DNA of 64,000 nucleotides from an uncultured Flavobacteriaceae bacterium (GCA_947488345.1 CANKZQ010000006.1:1-64000), one strand, 5' to 3'; numbered from the stretch's first letter, positions 16,130 through 24,589 are shown. The notes: generated by a model not told the origin, from the sequence alone. Translations and numbers: made by a program.

Positions 16130-16813
16130 TTAGTTGTCTCTAAACATATCATTTACTATCAACCATTTTCCATTGATAAAATGCCATTCTATTATACCAA
16201 TCTGTTTATGAGTATTCCCTTTAAGTGTATAGATGTTTTCATATTTTTCAACAGCAATAGTATGACTCACACTAATAGCTAGAATGCGATAGTTTATTAT
16301 TTCATAACCTTTATCAATATTATCATATATGACATTACGAATTCGAACCTTTCCGCATACTGAATTTAAGATACAAGCATTATCATTATAAATCGTGAGT
16401 ACTGAATCAACCTGTTTTTTATTGACCCATTTTTTAATGTTCGATTGATTTTTTTGAATTATTTCTTTGACCTCTGTAGCCGATTGTGTGTTGTAGTTCG
16501 CGAAAAGTTTAAAAATAACAATAGAGATTAAAGAGATTATTAATAGTAGTAAAACGTTTCTGACTACATCTTTTTTTAAACTAAATGAATCTTTAGAATT
16601 CACTGAAGAACTTCTATTTGATGAACTAAAACCATCAAAACTTAAAGTATCAAATATTAACTTAAGTGTATAGCTTCTTGGTGTAACTTCTGTCGATTCT
16701 ATTCTTTGAATAGTTCTTAAACTTAAATTACACTTTTCTGCAAGTTCAGTTTGTGTTAATCCTTTTGAAAGTCTTAGTTCCAATATTTTTTTTCCTAATT
16801 GAGGTTGCTTCAT
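16130..16813 (-). CDS. XRE-type HTH regulator with membrane helix and external NTF2-like domain
   Basis: A 227-residue protein with three parts. Residues about 5-60 are an XRE helix-turn-helix (ILELRLSKGLTQTELAEKCNLSLRTIQRIESTEVTPRSYTLKLI). Residues about 88-108 are one transmembrane helix (VLLLLIISLISIVIFKLF). Residues about 120-227 are an NTF2/SnoaL-like domain (VDSVLTIYNDNACILN, then IIEWHFINGKWLIVNDMF). The order places the HTH inside and the ligand-type domain in the periplasm, so it looks like a one-protein transmembrane sensor-regulator, with the lipoprotein esterase downstream as its likely partner or target. That reading is inference. Confidence 0.8.
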   Translation of the reverse strand: MKQPQLGKKILELRLSKGLTQTELAEKCNLSLRTIQRIESTEVTPRSYTLKLIFDTLSFDGFSSSNRSSSVNSKDSFSLKKDVVRNVLLLLIISLISIVIFKLFANYNTQSATEVKEIIQKNQSNIKKWVNKKQVDSVLTIYNDNACILNSVCGKVRIRNVIYDNIDKGYEIINYRILAISVSHTIAVEKYENIYTLKGNTHKQIGIIEWHFINGKWLIVNDMFRDN

Positions 16814-16946
16814 TTTTTTAAATTCAATGCAAGATTAAATCAATCTTTGATTTCTATCAAATCTAAGCAATGTATTTGATACGTCATTCATATGACATAT
16901 AGATAGGGAAGTGGTTTGATATGTGGCTTTTAGAACTGGGGTTAAA

Positions 16947-17087
16947 CTACGTACAACGGTTTAGCACGGTTTCGTTGTGTTTACTCTAACGACTAATTTA
17001 GTAAAAGGAAACCGAGCCTTGGAAAAATCCGTAAGGTTTTTTGAGTAACGTTAACCTAAACATTAAATTATGCTTGTTGTTGTAAGC
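16947..17087. repeat. attC-like element E9
   Basis: Left arm CTACGTACAACGGTTTAGCA (16947-16966); right arm AAATTATGCTTGTTGTTGTAAGC ending at 17087. The inner region from CGACTAATTTAGTAAAAGG to GAGTAACGTTAACC is homologous to E8. The end GTTGTAAGC (17079-17087) is the exact inverse of GCTTACAAC (17667-17675). Confidence 0.7.
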
Positions 17088-17094
17088 GATTTCT

Positions 17095-17637
17095 TTATTC
17101 TAATTTGTCAATTTTTTCGTTAATTTTTTTAATCCAACGATCGTTTTCTTCAATAAGTTGTCCGTGATTAGTTTCGTTGTCAAATGTCGCTTGTGTTTTC
17201 CTGCATTCAGCCCATAATTCTGCATACACTTTTGTGTAGGCGTCAAAGTTTGCGACTTTTTGTTTTTTTAGCTTTCTGAATTCCGTCTTCATTTTATAAG
17301 CATACAAGGCGGCAATATCAAAATGTAACTGTTCATGCGTTAGTAAATAGTCACTTTTGGTATGAACCCAAGAATGATTTGAATAAAAATTAGCAACAAC
17401 GGTCAATAAATCATAGTTCTGAATATTATTATTCTCATCTACTAAAACATCACTCGGTAATATCTCTATTTTATAAGCGGTGAGTGCATATGCCAAAATT
17501 TCCTCATCAGGTGTTCCTTTGAAATCAGACCATTTTAATCTTCTCTCTTTTGACCATTCAATTATTGACTGAGTATCTTGAGTTTTTGGAAAGGGTAAGA
17601 TTATGGTCAAAAATAGTAAAGCAGTAATTTTGTTCAT
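17095..17637 (-). CDS. DUF922-family secreted zinc-protease-like protein
   Basis: A 180-residue protein with an N-terminal hydrophobic leader (about residues 1-18). The body matches the DUF922 family of predicted secreted zinc-dependent proteases: RLKWSDFKGTP near the start, a conserved YNVEIxP-like strand (AYKIEILPSD) and the metal-binding HEQLH (101-105) followed by FDIAALYAYK. The HExxH motif gives two zinc ligands and the glutamate. The substrate is unknown. It is the only gene in its unit, bounded by exact 9-bp inverted ends, the clearest cassette of the array together with 14606-16813. Confidence 0.85.
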   Translation of the reverse strand: MNKITALLFLTIILPFPKTQDTQSIIEWSKERRLKWSDFKGTPDEEILAYALTAYKIEILPSDVLVDENNNIQNYDLLTVVANFYSNHSWVHTKSDYLLTHEQLHFDIAALYAYKMKTEFRKLKKQKVANFDAYTKVYAELWAECRKTQATFDNETNHGQLIEENDRWIKKINEKIDKLE

Positions 17638-17666
17638 CTATGATAAAGATATTTATGTATTTAATA

Positions 17667-17935
17667 GCTTACAACGGTTGGGCTATGATTTAGATTCGCT
17701 AATTATTTTCACAATTTCGTATTTTATTTGACATTTTACAAAATGTAGGTAAATTATCTCATTGTTTTAATAGTTGGTTGCTGTCCCAACACTTCGTGAA
17801 CCCGTAAAGACTATTCCAAGTGAGCCAAGCGAGCATTGAAAGATAAGAATTTCCGTTTATTACCGAGCAGTCAGGACGTCGTAATGAGATGAGTGAAGTG
17901 AACTGATGAAGCAATTATACCCGTTGTTTCGATGA
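17667..17935. repeat. attC-like element E10 (long)
   Basis: Left arm GCTTACAACGGTTGGGCTAT (17667-17686). The right half, from ATTCCAAGTGAGCCAAGCG to GAAGCAATTATACCCGTTGT, resembles E18 (28582-28705), E17 and the end of E0. It accounts for most of the gene-free stretch 17638-17981; nothing else is recognised there. Confidence 0.6.
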
Positions 17936-17981
17936 GTTTTTTCCATTAGCTAATCATTGTATAGAAATCTGATTGACTAAT

Positions 17982-19466
17982 TTAGATCATGCGCTGCATC
18001 AATTTATTGATCTTATTATTTTTATATAATTCCTGTAGCATGGAAGTGTAAATTCTAGTAAAATTATTGTTTTTTGCAAGATCACCAAACAGATTTTCTT
18101 GCCTTAGAAAAGCTAAGGAGTTAATTTTTGTTTCTGAAGCCGCATGATGTAATTCGTCGCGCATCGCGTCAACAATTTTCAGTGCTTGTCCGTTCTGGTC
18201 TGTTTCTTTATCACTGTAGTAGCACCAAGCTACTAAGACCAAAGTGGCGAATTTGATACTTCCTACTGTTGCTAAATTCTCATGTATGGTTGGGATTAAA
18301 AATTTAGGTAGTTTGGCCGAGCTTTCTGAGCAAATACGACTCACGCTGTCTTTGATATTAGGGTTTGCAAAACGCTCAAAGAGGCTGTCTTTGTAATCTT
18401 CTAAATTAATGCCTTTAATATCTCCTAAAATAGATGTGGCTTCTTCGTCTAAGAATGCACGTAAGTAGTTTGCGAAGACTTCATCTTCTACACAAGCATT
18501 GATGGTTGAGTGTCCATGAATCGCTCCCAAAATTCCCAAAACTGAATGCCCAGCATTTAAGAGTCTTAATTTCATTTTCTCATAGGGCCCTACATCAGGT
18601 ACAAATTGTACACCTACTTTTTCAAAGGGCGGTCTTCCGTTCGAAAATTTATCTTCCACCACCCATTGTATAAAAGGTTCGCAAGTCACTGGCCACTCAT
18701 CAGCTACACCATAGTTTTTGGCTAGAGTGTCGATATCGGCTTTGGCTGTTACCGGCGTAATTCGGTCAACCATACTATTGGGAAAGCGAACTTCTTGCGA
18801 AATCCATTTTGCTAAGTCTTCATCTTGCACTTTCGCAAAAGCTAGAAGCATCTTACGCGCCATATCTCCGTTATGTTCGATATTATCACAAGACAAAATA
18901 GTAAAAGCGGGTAATCCTGAATCGCGACGTCTTTTTAGCGCTGCCGTTAAAAAACCATATATAGTTATTGGATCTTTTGGGTGACATAGTTCATGTTGTA
19001 TATCAGGGTTGTTAAAATTGAATTTTCCAGTAGTAGGGTTGAAATTATAACCTCCCTCCGTAATGGTCAGTGATACTATTTTCGTGTCGGCATTTGCAAG
19101 ACGGGCAATAACTCGTTCTGGGCTGGTGGTTCCCATTTCAAAATCAACTATCGACCCAATTACTTGGGGTTCGATTTTTCCGTCTGGATGCTTGACCATA
19201 AGCGTATAAAGATGGTCTTGCTTTTTTAAAATAGTACTGAGTTTAGTATCTGCTTCGCGTAAACCGATTCCACAGATTCCCCAGTCTGAGGCTTCCCCCA
19301 ACTGTCGCAGTTGATGCAAATAGTACGCTTGATGTGCTCGGTGGAACCCTCCAACGCCGACATGTACAATTCCAATTTTATTGTCTGTGCGGTTATATAT
19401 CGGCACAGGCATTTGGCTTCCCAATTCTTCTAGATTTTGTTGTTGAAGTTGTATTGGTGTTTTCAT
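17982..19466 (-). CDS. Mannitol 2-dehydrogenase/fructuronate reductase family enzyme
   Basis: A 494-residue polyol-specific long-chain dehydrogenase. The N-terminal NAD-binding GIVHVGVGGFHRAHQAYYLHQL is followed by ICGIGLREAD, SLTITEGGYNFN, LSCDNIEHNGDMARKM and the catalytic KLRLLNAGHSVLGILG motif (Lys, Asn, His). The first part is most like mannitol 2-dehydrogenase (mannitol to fructose with NAD), but fructuronate reductase cannot be excluded. The upstream permease gene overlaps its start by 4 bp (19463-19466), so the two are translationally coupled and probably form an uptake-and-oxidation pair. Its base composition is less AT-rich than the small cassette genes. Confidence 0.9.
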   Translation of the reverse strand: MKTPIQLQQQNLEELGSQMPVPIYNRTDNKIGIVHVGVGGFHRAHQAYYLHQLRQLGEASDWGICGIGLREADTKLSTILKKQDHLYTLMVKHPDGKIEPQVIGSIVDFEMGTTSPERVIARLANADTKIVSLTITEGGYNFNPTTGKFNFNNPDIQHELCHPKDPITIYGFLTAALKRRRDSGLPAFTILSCDNIEHNGDMARKMLLAFAKVQDEDLAKWISQEVRFPNSMVDRITPVTAKADIDTLAKNYGVADEWPVTCEPFIQWVVEDKFSNGRPPFEKVGVQFVPDVGPYEKMKLRLLNAGHSVLGILGAIHGHSTINACVEDEVFANYLRAFLDEEATSILGDIKGINLEDYKDSLFERFANPNIKDSVSRICSESSAKLPKFLIPTIHENLATVGSIKFATLVLVAWCYYSDKETDQNGQALKIVDAMRDELHHAASETKINSLAFLRQENLFGDLAKNNNFTRIYTSMLQELYKNNKINKLMQRMI

Positions 19467-21187
19467 TTATGTGTTACCGTTTTTGATTTTCCACGTTTGA
19501 GTGCCCAATAAGCTAGTACAAAATAAATAATAGTACTAATGAATGCATATGTATAAAAGAGTTCTCGATTTTCGATATAATTCGATTCTGTTGAACTACC
19601 GAACATCACATTACAGGCCAACACCAAAGTCGCCATCAAGGCCGAAATGGCAATAAATTTTAATATCTTAGAAAATAAAGAAGCATCTTTAGAAATAACC
19701 GGCTCTTTTGTTGCTTGCTGTTTTTGAAAACGTTCAATCGTTTCCATCCGAATTTTTTCTTCTTTTGCGTCCTCCGTATAGTCCTGTTTCGCTCCATATC
19801 TAGATGCCAGGAGCGTATACAATGCTATGGTGAAAAACCATGTTGGGATAAATAAATAATAAAAGGAGATCACATCCAATGCATTCAAGCCAAAACCGAA
19901 GACCAAGCCCAAGATCCAGGAGGCAACGGCGGGCATGCTAAAGGTCAATTTGCGGTACGAAGACCAATAGCGCGTAAAGCCAATTCTAGGGAAAATTTGA
20001 TGTTCGGCAAACACAATCGCTCCTACAGGAACCACCAACAACCCTGCATAGGTCAATAGCGGGAGTATTTGTGAGAATACAAAAGGGAAACAAGCGATGG
20101 CTACAGTAACTAGACCAACCACAATAGTCGTTTTCTTACGAGAATGGTTGAAAAAAATAGCTTGTGCAGCTAAACCGGCTCTGTACAGATTCGTAATTGC
20201 CGTCGTCCAACCAGCAACAATAACAATCACAAAACCAGACCAACCTAGAGCGTAATAAGCCACATCACCTGGATCGAGTTCAACGATAGATTTTCCTAAT
20301 ATGACGGCGGCTCCGGCACCCATGATGCCTGCAGCTATCCATGCCACATAATGTCCGAACATCATACCTGTACTCGTGGCATATCCGTAGTTCTTCTTTT
20401 TAGCAAAACGTAGAAGGGCCATATCAATTAATCCGAAATGGGTAATGGTATTGGCAGCCCAACCAAAGCCAATGACTTCGACCAATCCGATTCCAGGTTC
20501 GCCATTGCTGTTGATGCCTGTCCAGATGTTCTGGTCGCCGAGGGTCATAAAATCGGCCCATCCAGCTGGTAAGGTTTTATCTAATACATCTAAAGATAAA
20601 GCAGGGAGTAGCACCATAGCACCACTCGTAAACATTACAAAGAGCCAAGGGGCGCAAATACCTGAAAATTCAGAAACGGCATTGAAACCATAGATTGCTA
20701 TCGAAACTACAAAGATGCCTACAGCCAAAACTATCAATATGAACCAGGCGTTGGTGGGGTACCAATTGAGTTGCGCAGGAACATTAAAAGCAAAGCGAAC
20801 CGCGGTTGATGAGACTGTGATCATCGCAGCCGAAATCACAGAAAAGATAATCACATTGGCCCAATTGTACAGCTTGGTCATTGAGTCACCAGCAATCTTA
20901 TTCAGATACGTATAGAGGCTTAGGCGGGTGTCAACGGCAATAGGGGAAGTGATGAACCTCCAACTTAGTACTGCTAGAATATTACCAATTAGAAGACCAA
21001 GGATGATATCCATCGTTTTAGCACCAAGCGCCACAAAAGTTGCTCCGATCACAAACTCGGTAGCCGCGACATGTTCGGCAGCATAGAGACCCGCAAAATG
21101 GGTCCAATCGTGTAATTTGTGTTTAGCAATGGGTAATTGTTCTTCGTCTAGATTTTCGAATTGTTGGAATTGTGTGTTTTCCTTCAT
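19463..21187 (-). CDS. NCS1-family permease (cytosine/purine-type)
   Basis: A 574-residue integral membrane protein with about 12-14 helices. The opening WTHFAGLYAAEHVAATEFVIGATFVALG and later AIYGFNAVSEFSGICAPWLFVMF and GFGWAANTITHFGLIDMALLRFAKK match nucleobase:cation symporter-1 proteins such as CodB, though it is over 100 residues longer, with a basic loop near 485-510 and two extra C-terminal helices. NCS1 members carry nucleobases, hydantoins, thiamine or related compounds. Here it is fused by a 4-bp overlap to a mannitol dehydrogenase-family gene, so a polyol or sugar-acid substrate is worth considering. Confidence 0.85.
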   Translation of the reverse strand: MKENTQFQQFENLDEEQLPIAKHKLHDWTHFAGLYAAEHVAATEFVIGATFVALGAKTMDIILGLLIGNILAVLSWRFITSPIAVDTRLSLYTYLNKIAGDSMTKLYNWANVIIFSVISAAMITVSSTAVRFAFNVPAQLNWYPTNAWFILIVLAVGIFVVSIAIYGFNAVSEFSGICAPWLFVMFTSGAMVLLPALSLDVLDKTLPAGWADFMTLGDQNIWTGINSNGEPGIGLVEVIGFGWAANTITHFGLIDMALLRFAKKKNYGYATSTGMMFGHYVAWIAAGIMGAGAAVILGKSIVELDPGDVAYYALGWSGFVIVIVAGWTTAITNLYRAGLAAQAIFFNHSRKKTTIVVGLVTVAIACFPFVFSQILPLLTYAGLLVVPVGAIVFAEHQIFPRIGFTRYWSSYRKLTFSMPAVASWILGLVFGFGLNALDVISFYYLFIPTWFFTIALYTLLASRYGAKQDYTEDAKEEKIRMETIERFQKQQATKEPVISKDASLFSKILKFIAISALMATLVLACNVMFGSSTESNYIENRELFYTYAFISTIIYFVLAYWALKRGKSKTVTHK

Positions 21188-21240
21188 GTTTGCTTGGTTA
21201 ATTGTATAAAGAATGGCTTATAACTAATATAATTAAATGC

Positions 21241-21378
21241 ATCACAACGGTTTGAGTATGTTCTCGTTGCGTGAGCGACTAAGATAATAAAAAGGGTAGG
21301 AGTATGGAAATTCTAGCAAATTTCAGAGACACTCTTTATGCACTGTTGGCACTTGATTATAGAGGTTATTACCCAGCG
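21241..21378. repeat. attC-like element E11
   Basis: Left arm ATCACAACGGTTTGAGTATG (21241-21260), then the module CGACTAAGATAATAAAAAGG plus GTAGGAGTATGGAAATTC shared with E4 and E6. The right side TTGATTATAGAGGTTATTAC is degenerate. Confidence 0.6.
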
Positions 21379-21386
21379 TTTGTTAT

Positions 21387-22031
21387 TTATTCCAGATTAT
21401 AATTCCCATTCGCCCATTCTATAGTTGGTTCAATCCATTCTTTTAAAGGTTTGAATAAAAATCCGTGTCCCATATTTGTGTTCAATTCTATTTCTTTAAA
21501 ATGTTTGATTTTGCAAGTAGAAGTTATCTTTCGTTCTAAAGCAGAAACTCCAAAAGGGTCAGATTTTTCATAAATAGTCAGAATATTTCCGCAATAATTG
21601 ATTTCAGGTATGTTTTGAATATCGCTACTTCTAAAACTTGCGATGAAGACAAAATTCAAATTCGGATTATTTGCCAAAGTCGAAACATATTGAGCAATAT
21701 ATCCGCCTTTAGAAGTTCCAACTACAGTTATTTTGTTAGGATCGGTTCCGTTTTTTATTAAACTGTCGATTTGGTTTACAATTCCAATGGCGTATTCTCG
21801 TGCATTTACATTACCATTTCTTTTTTCGCTAATTACTTTAAATTCTCTTTTTTTTAATTCGTTGATTATTTCCAAATATTCTGTACGTCCAAATTCAGTA
21901 TGCAATTCATCTAACTTGTGTTCTTCTAAAAATCTATTGTGAAGAAAGAAGATAAAATTGTCATCCTCTTCTTTTACGCAAGAAAGGAGTGTACAGAAAA
22001 ATAAAATAAAAATTAATAAACTGGCTTTCAT
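21387..22031 (-). CDS. Alpha/beta-hydrolase lipoprotein
   Basis: A 214-residue lipoprotein, with the leader ending in LLSC (Cys18). It has an alpha/beta-hydrolase core with the nucleophile elbow VVGTSKGGYIA (Ser107), a likely acid residue in ILTIYEKSDPFG and a catalytic His near NMGHGF at the C-terminal side. There is no lid domain; it resembles small esterases of unknown substrate. Its ATG directly abuts the stop codon of the metallo-beta-lactamase gene (22032), so both are one transcript and one cassette-like unit between E11 and E12. Co-mobilisation of a hydrolase with a carbapenemase-fold enzyme is notable. Confidence 0.8.
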   Translation of the reverse strand: MKASLLIFILFFCTLLSCVKEEDDNFIFFLHNRFLEEHKLDELHTEFGRTEYLEIINELKKREFKVISEKRNGNVNAREYAIGIVNQIDSLIKNGTDPNKITVVGTSKGGYIAQYVSTLANNPNLNFVFIASFRSSDIQNIPEINYCGNILTIYEKSDPFGVSALERKITSTCKIKHFKEIELNTNMGHGFLFKPLKEWIEPTIEWANGNYNLE

Positions 22032-22760
22032 TTAATTCTCTTCGAAAAGGTCAATTGTATAGTCTAAAAGTTCAATTCCTCCACTATTTCCGTGTCCTGG
22101 AATTACAATTTCTATTTCAGGTATTTCTCTTTTTATTTTCTTAACAGTTTTAGGCCAATCTCTTGTGTTTGCATCTTTTAGATTTCCTTTTGGGGCATTT
22201 AATTTCTTTATCAAACAGCCTCCAAATATAGTTTTCTCGTTTGGAACATAACCAACTATATTGTCTTTAGTGTGACCTTGTCCAAAATACTCTGCAAAAA
22301 CCTGTTCATCTCCAATATTAAACTCAATTTTTTTGTCAAAGCTATTTTGAGGAAGAGTTTGATTATCTTCTTTTGCGAGTTCAATTGTTTTATTGGTAGC
22401 ATAGGATTTAATTTTATTTGAGTGAACTACTTCTAAACCTCCTAAACAGTCAATATGAAAATGAGTAACAATTACTGCTTTTATATTCTTTTTCCCAATC
22501 CAATTTAATAATTCGGTTGTGGCCTTATTATTTGTAGGTGTATCAAATATTATGGCTTCATTTCCCTTGACATAAACCATTCCGTTACACGGATAGTTAC
22601 CATAACTTTTGGTGTCTAAATAGGAAGTATGTATAAAAGTGTTTTCATTAACTCGTTCGACTTTTAATACTTCTGATTCGTAATTTTCATATATTGTTTT
22701 ATTCGGCTTACAACCAATTAAAATAATCGCTATTAATGTTATTTGTACTATGTTTCTCAT
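22032..22760 (-). CDS. Subclass B1 metallo-beta-lactamase (lipoprotein)
   Basis: About 242 residues from the ATG at 22758-22760, preferred over 22772 because it opens the lipoprotein signal MRNIVQITLIAIILIGC. It carries the whole B1 zinc set (numbers from the longer frame): H104-F-H106-I-D108 followed by Cys109, His167 in GQGHTKDN, Cys186 in FGGCLIK with Lys189 at the substrate-carboxylate position, Asn197 in KGNLKDAN and His227 in PGHG. In B1 numbering these are His116, His118, Asp120, His196, Cys221, Lys224, Asn233 and His263. The Cys after Asp120 is as in CcrA. Expected to hydrolyse beta-lactams including carbapenems; activity is untested. Confidence 0.9.
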   Translation of the reverse strand: MRNIVQITLIAIILIGCKPNKTIYENYESEVLKVERVNENTFIHTSYLDTKSYGNYPCNGMVYVKGNEAIIFDTPTNNKATTELLNWIGKKNIKAVIVTHFHIDCLGGLEVVHSNKIKSYATNKTIELAKEDNQTLPQNSFDKKIEFNIGDEQVFAEYFGQGHTKDNIVGYVPNEKTIFGGCLIKKLNAPKGNLKDANTRDWPKTVKKIKREIPEIEIVIPGHGNSGGIELLDYTIDLFEEN

Positions 22761-22763
22761 AAT

Positions 22764-22898
22764 TGTGAGCAACGGTTGGGCTATGGTTAGTTGCGGGAAA
22801 TCCGTTAGGATTTTCCACGTATTGGCAAGTTAATTAATTCAAGCGAATTTCCTGTGAGGAAATTTCGTAGTAATTAATTATACACTTTGTTAGCAAAA
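22764..22898. repeat. attC-like element E12
   Basis: Left arm GAGCAACGGTTGGGCTATGG (22767-22786); inner palindromes GGGAAATCCGTTAGGATTTTCC and CGAATTTCCTGTGAGGAAATTTCG; right arm AATTAATTATACACTTTG. The end TTAGCAAAA (22890-22898) is the exact inverse of TTTTGCTAA (23978-23986). Confidence 0.68.
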
Positions 22899-22911
22899 GT
22901 ATTTTCTTGGA

Positions 22912-23961
22912 TTAATCTTTAATGAATTTTAATATATTTTCGTTTTCTAATTTGAGTATATAAAAACCGCTTGATAAATGTTCTATGTCAACTATTTGAT
23001 CATTAGAAACAGTTCCTTTTATCAACTCGTTACCTGTTGAATCGTATACCTTATAATTTTTTGTTTCAGTTAAGTTGGAAATTTGAATAAAACTTTTAGA
23101 AGGATTTGGATAAAGTTTTAGGTTTGGTGTTGATATGTTTTCATTTATAGAAAGTGTAGATAATACAAATTTTGAGATTTTATTGGCAAAACTTTCGGCG
23201 ATATATAAATCATTGCCAATTATTAAAATTGCGTTTGGACGATTAACCCCAAAAACCACATCTGTTATTATTGGTGAGGATTCTGTAACGTTTATTTTGG
23301 AAACCTTATTAAGATTGAAATCGGCAAAGTATAAGTCATTATCCTTTAAAGCTAATGCTTGAGGTCTATTCAATCCGGTTATAACATCTATTGCAATAGG
23401 TGTAGAATCAGTTACATCAATTTTAGAAATTTTATTGTTATTACTTTGTGCAATAAATAATTCATTGCCTTTGAATACTATGGAACGAGGTTGATTCAAA
23501 CCTGATATGACATCCGTTATTATCGGTGTTGAATCTGTAATATTAATTTTAGAAATTTTATTACTATCGAATTGAGCAAAATACAAGTCATTACCAAGAA
23601 TTGCAAATGCTACTGGATTATTTAACCCAGTAATAACTTCCACTGCTGTAGGTGTAGAATCGGTGATGTTAATTTTAGAAATTTTATTATTACTATTTTC
23701 TCCAATAAACAAATAGTTTCCATGGATTGCAATTGTTACCGGAAGGCCTAGTCCGGAAACAACATCAGTTATTGAAAGGGTTGAATCTGTTAGGTTTACT
23801 TTAGAGATTTTACCCGCACCGTTTTGCACAAAATATAAGATGTTGTCCTTAACAGCCATGCCAGTAGGGAAATTTAACCCTGTTACCACATCTATGGTTT
23901 GTGCACTCATTTTTACCGAGACCAAAAGAAAAATGGAGATTAAAATGTAGAATTTTTTCAT
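22912..23961 (-). CDS. T9SS-exported beta-propeller protein (NHL/SMP-like repeats)
   Basis: About 349 residues from the ATG at 23959-23961 (signal MKKFYILISIFLLVSVKMSAQ). The body is six near-identical repeats of about 43 residues with the core NKISKINITDST, then ITDVISGLNQP and LYFAQ-type strands: a six-bladed propeller resembling NHL or SMP-30-like folds. The last 70 residues (LKLYPNPSKSFIQISN to GFYILKLE) are a type A type IX secretion sorting domain, so the protein is exported and cleaved or anchored at the cell surface. Binding target unknown. The close similarity of the blades suggests recent internal duplication. Single gene in its unit. Confidence 0.87.
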   Translation of the reverse strand: MKKFYILISIFLLVSVKMSAQTIDVVTGLNFPTGMAVKDNILYFVQNGAGKISKVNLTDSTLSITDVVSGLGLPVTIAIHGNYLFIGENSNNKISKINITDSTPTAVEVITGLNNPVAFAILGNDLYFAQFDSNKISKINITDSTPIITDVISGLNQPRSIVFKGNELFIAQSNNNKISKIDVTDSTPIAIDVITGLNRPQALALKDNDLYFADFNLNKVSKINVTESSPIITDVVFGVNRPNAILIIGNDLYIAESFANKISKFVLSTLSINENISTPNLKLYPNPSKSFIQISNLTETKNYKVYDSTGNELIKGTVSNDQIVDIEHLSSGFYILKLENENILKFIKD

Positions 23962-23976
23962 ATGAGACAATTTTAA

Positions 23977-24120
23977 TTTTTGCTAATGTTGGAATATAGA
24001 TAATATTAACTATTTACTACCAAATATAAGGAATATAGTTACTCAAGTACCATTTGATTTTTTTGGATTTAAACCATTCTCGAACAGACGACCTTTAAGT
24101 GCAATCACTGAGTCCAGGTG
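23977..24120. repeat. attC-like element E13
   Basis: Begins TTTTTGCTAATGTTGGAATA (23977-23996). It contains the 24-bp block (24020-24043) identical to 109-132 in E0 and continues similarly to about 24090. The left end is the inverse of the end of E12. Confidence 0.55.
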
Positions 24121-24121
24121 T

Positions 24122-24267
24122 ACATAAGCGCAAGTTTTTAACTGTGTACTTACAGCTCTCTTTTACATTCTTTTGGGTCAACGTATTATCTCGATGATTC
24201 TGTTAATCTACCTGCTAGCATTTAGTTATAAGAGCTGTCAGCAGCGGATTTTTCTGTATGCGCTTAT
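24122..24267. repeat. Nested inverted repeat
   Basis: Two nested exact stems: ACAGCTCT (24152-24159) with AGAGCTGT (24231-24238), and ATAAGCGC (24124-24131) with GCGCTTAT (24260-24267). It lies between E13 and the AraC remnant. It could be the folded arm of E13 or a separate element. Confidence 0.4.
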
Positions 24268-24346
24268 TTGAATCGGAAACAGCTCATTTATTTCGGTTGT
24301 TTCTATCTTATGTCAATTGCAGTTTGATATAATTAGATGCTAAAAT

Positions 24347-24562
24347 TCAATATTCTTCCTGAAAACAGGTCGAAAAAAATATGGTACTGCTAAATCTTGT
24401 TTGATAGGCAATTTCCGAAATATTTGATTCTTGTTTATCTAGCAATTCAATAGCCGCATTCCATCGATAGTTTTTTTTAAAGTTATTCAAAGAAAAAGGC
24501 GCAGCGTATAACGTAATAGATTTTATTTCAATAAAGATGCAAGTATTTTCTTGATCGTTCAC
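24347..24562 (-). pseudogene. Remnant of an AraC-family regulator
   Basis: A fragment of about 71 codons. Residues about 23-71 (LNNFKKNYRWNAAIELLDKQESNISEIAYQ and FSSTIFFSTCFQEEY) match the recognition half of an AraC C-terminal HTH. The frame stops right after the point where FGVTPSEY-like residues would follow, and no N-terminal domain or first helix-turn-helix precedes it. The apparent start is a GTG. It is therefore a decayed or truncated regulator rather than a working gene. The rest of 23971-24608 is repeat DNA. Confidence 0.6.
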
Positions 24563-24589
24563 TTAATTCCTTTGTGTAGTACTTAATGA

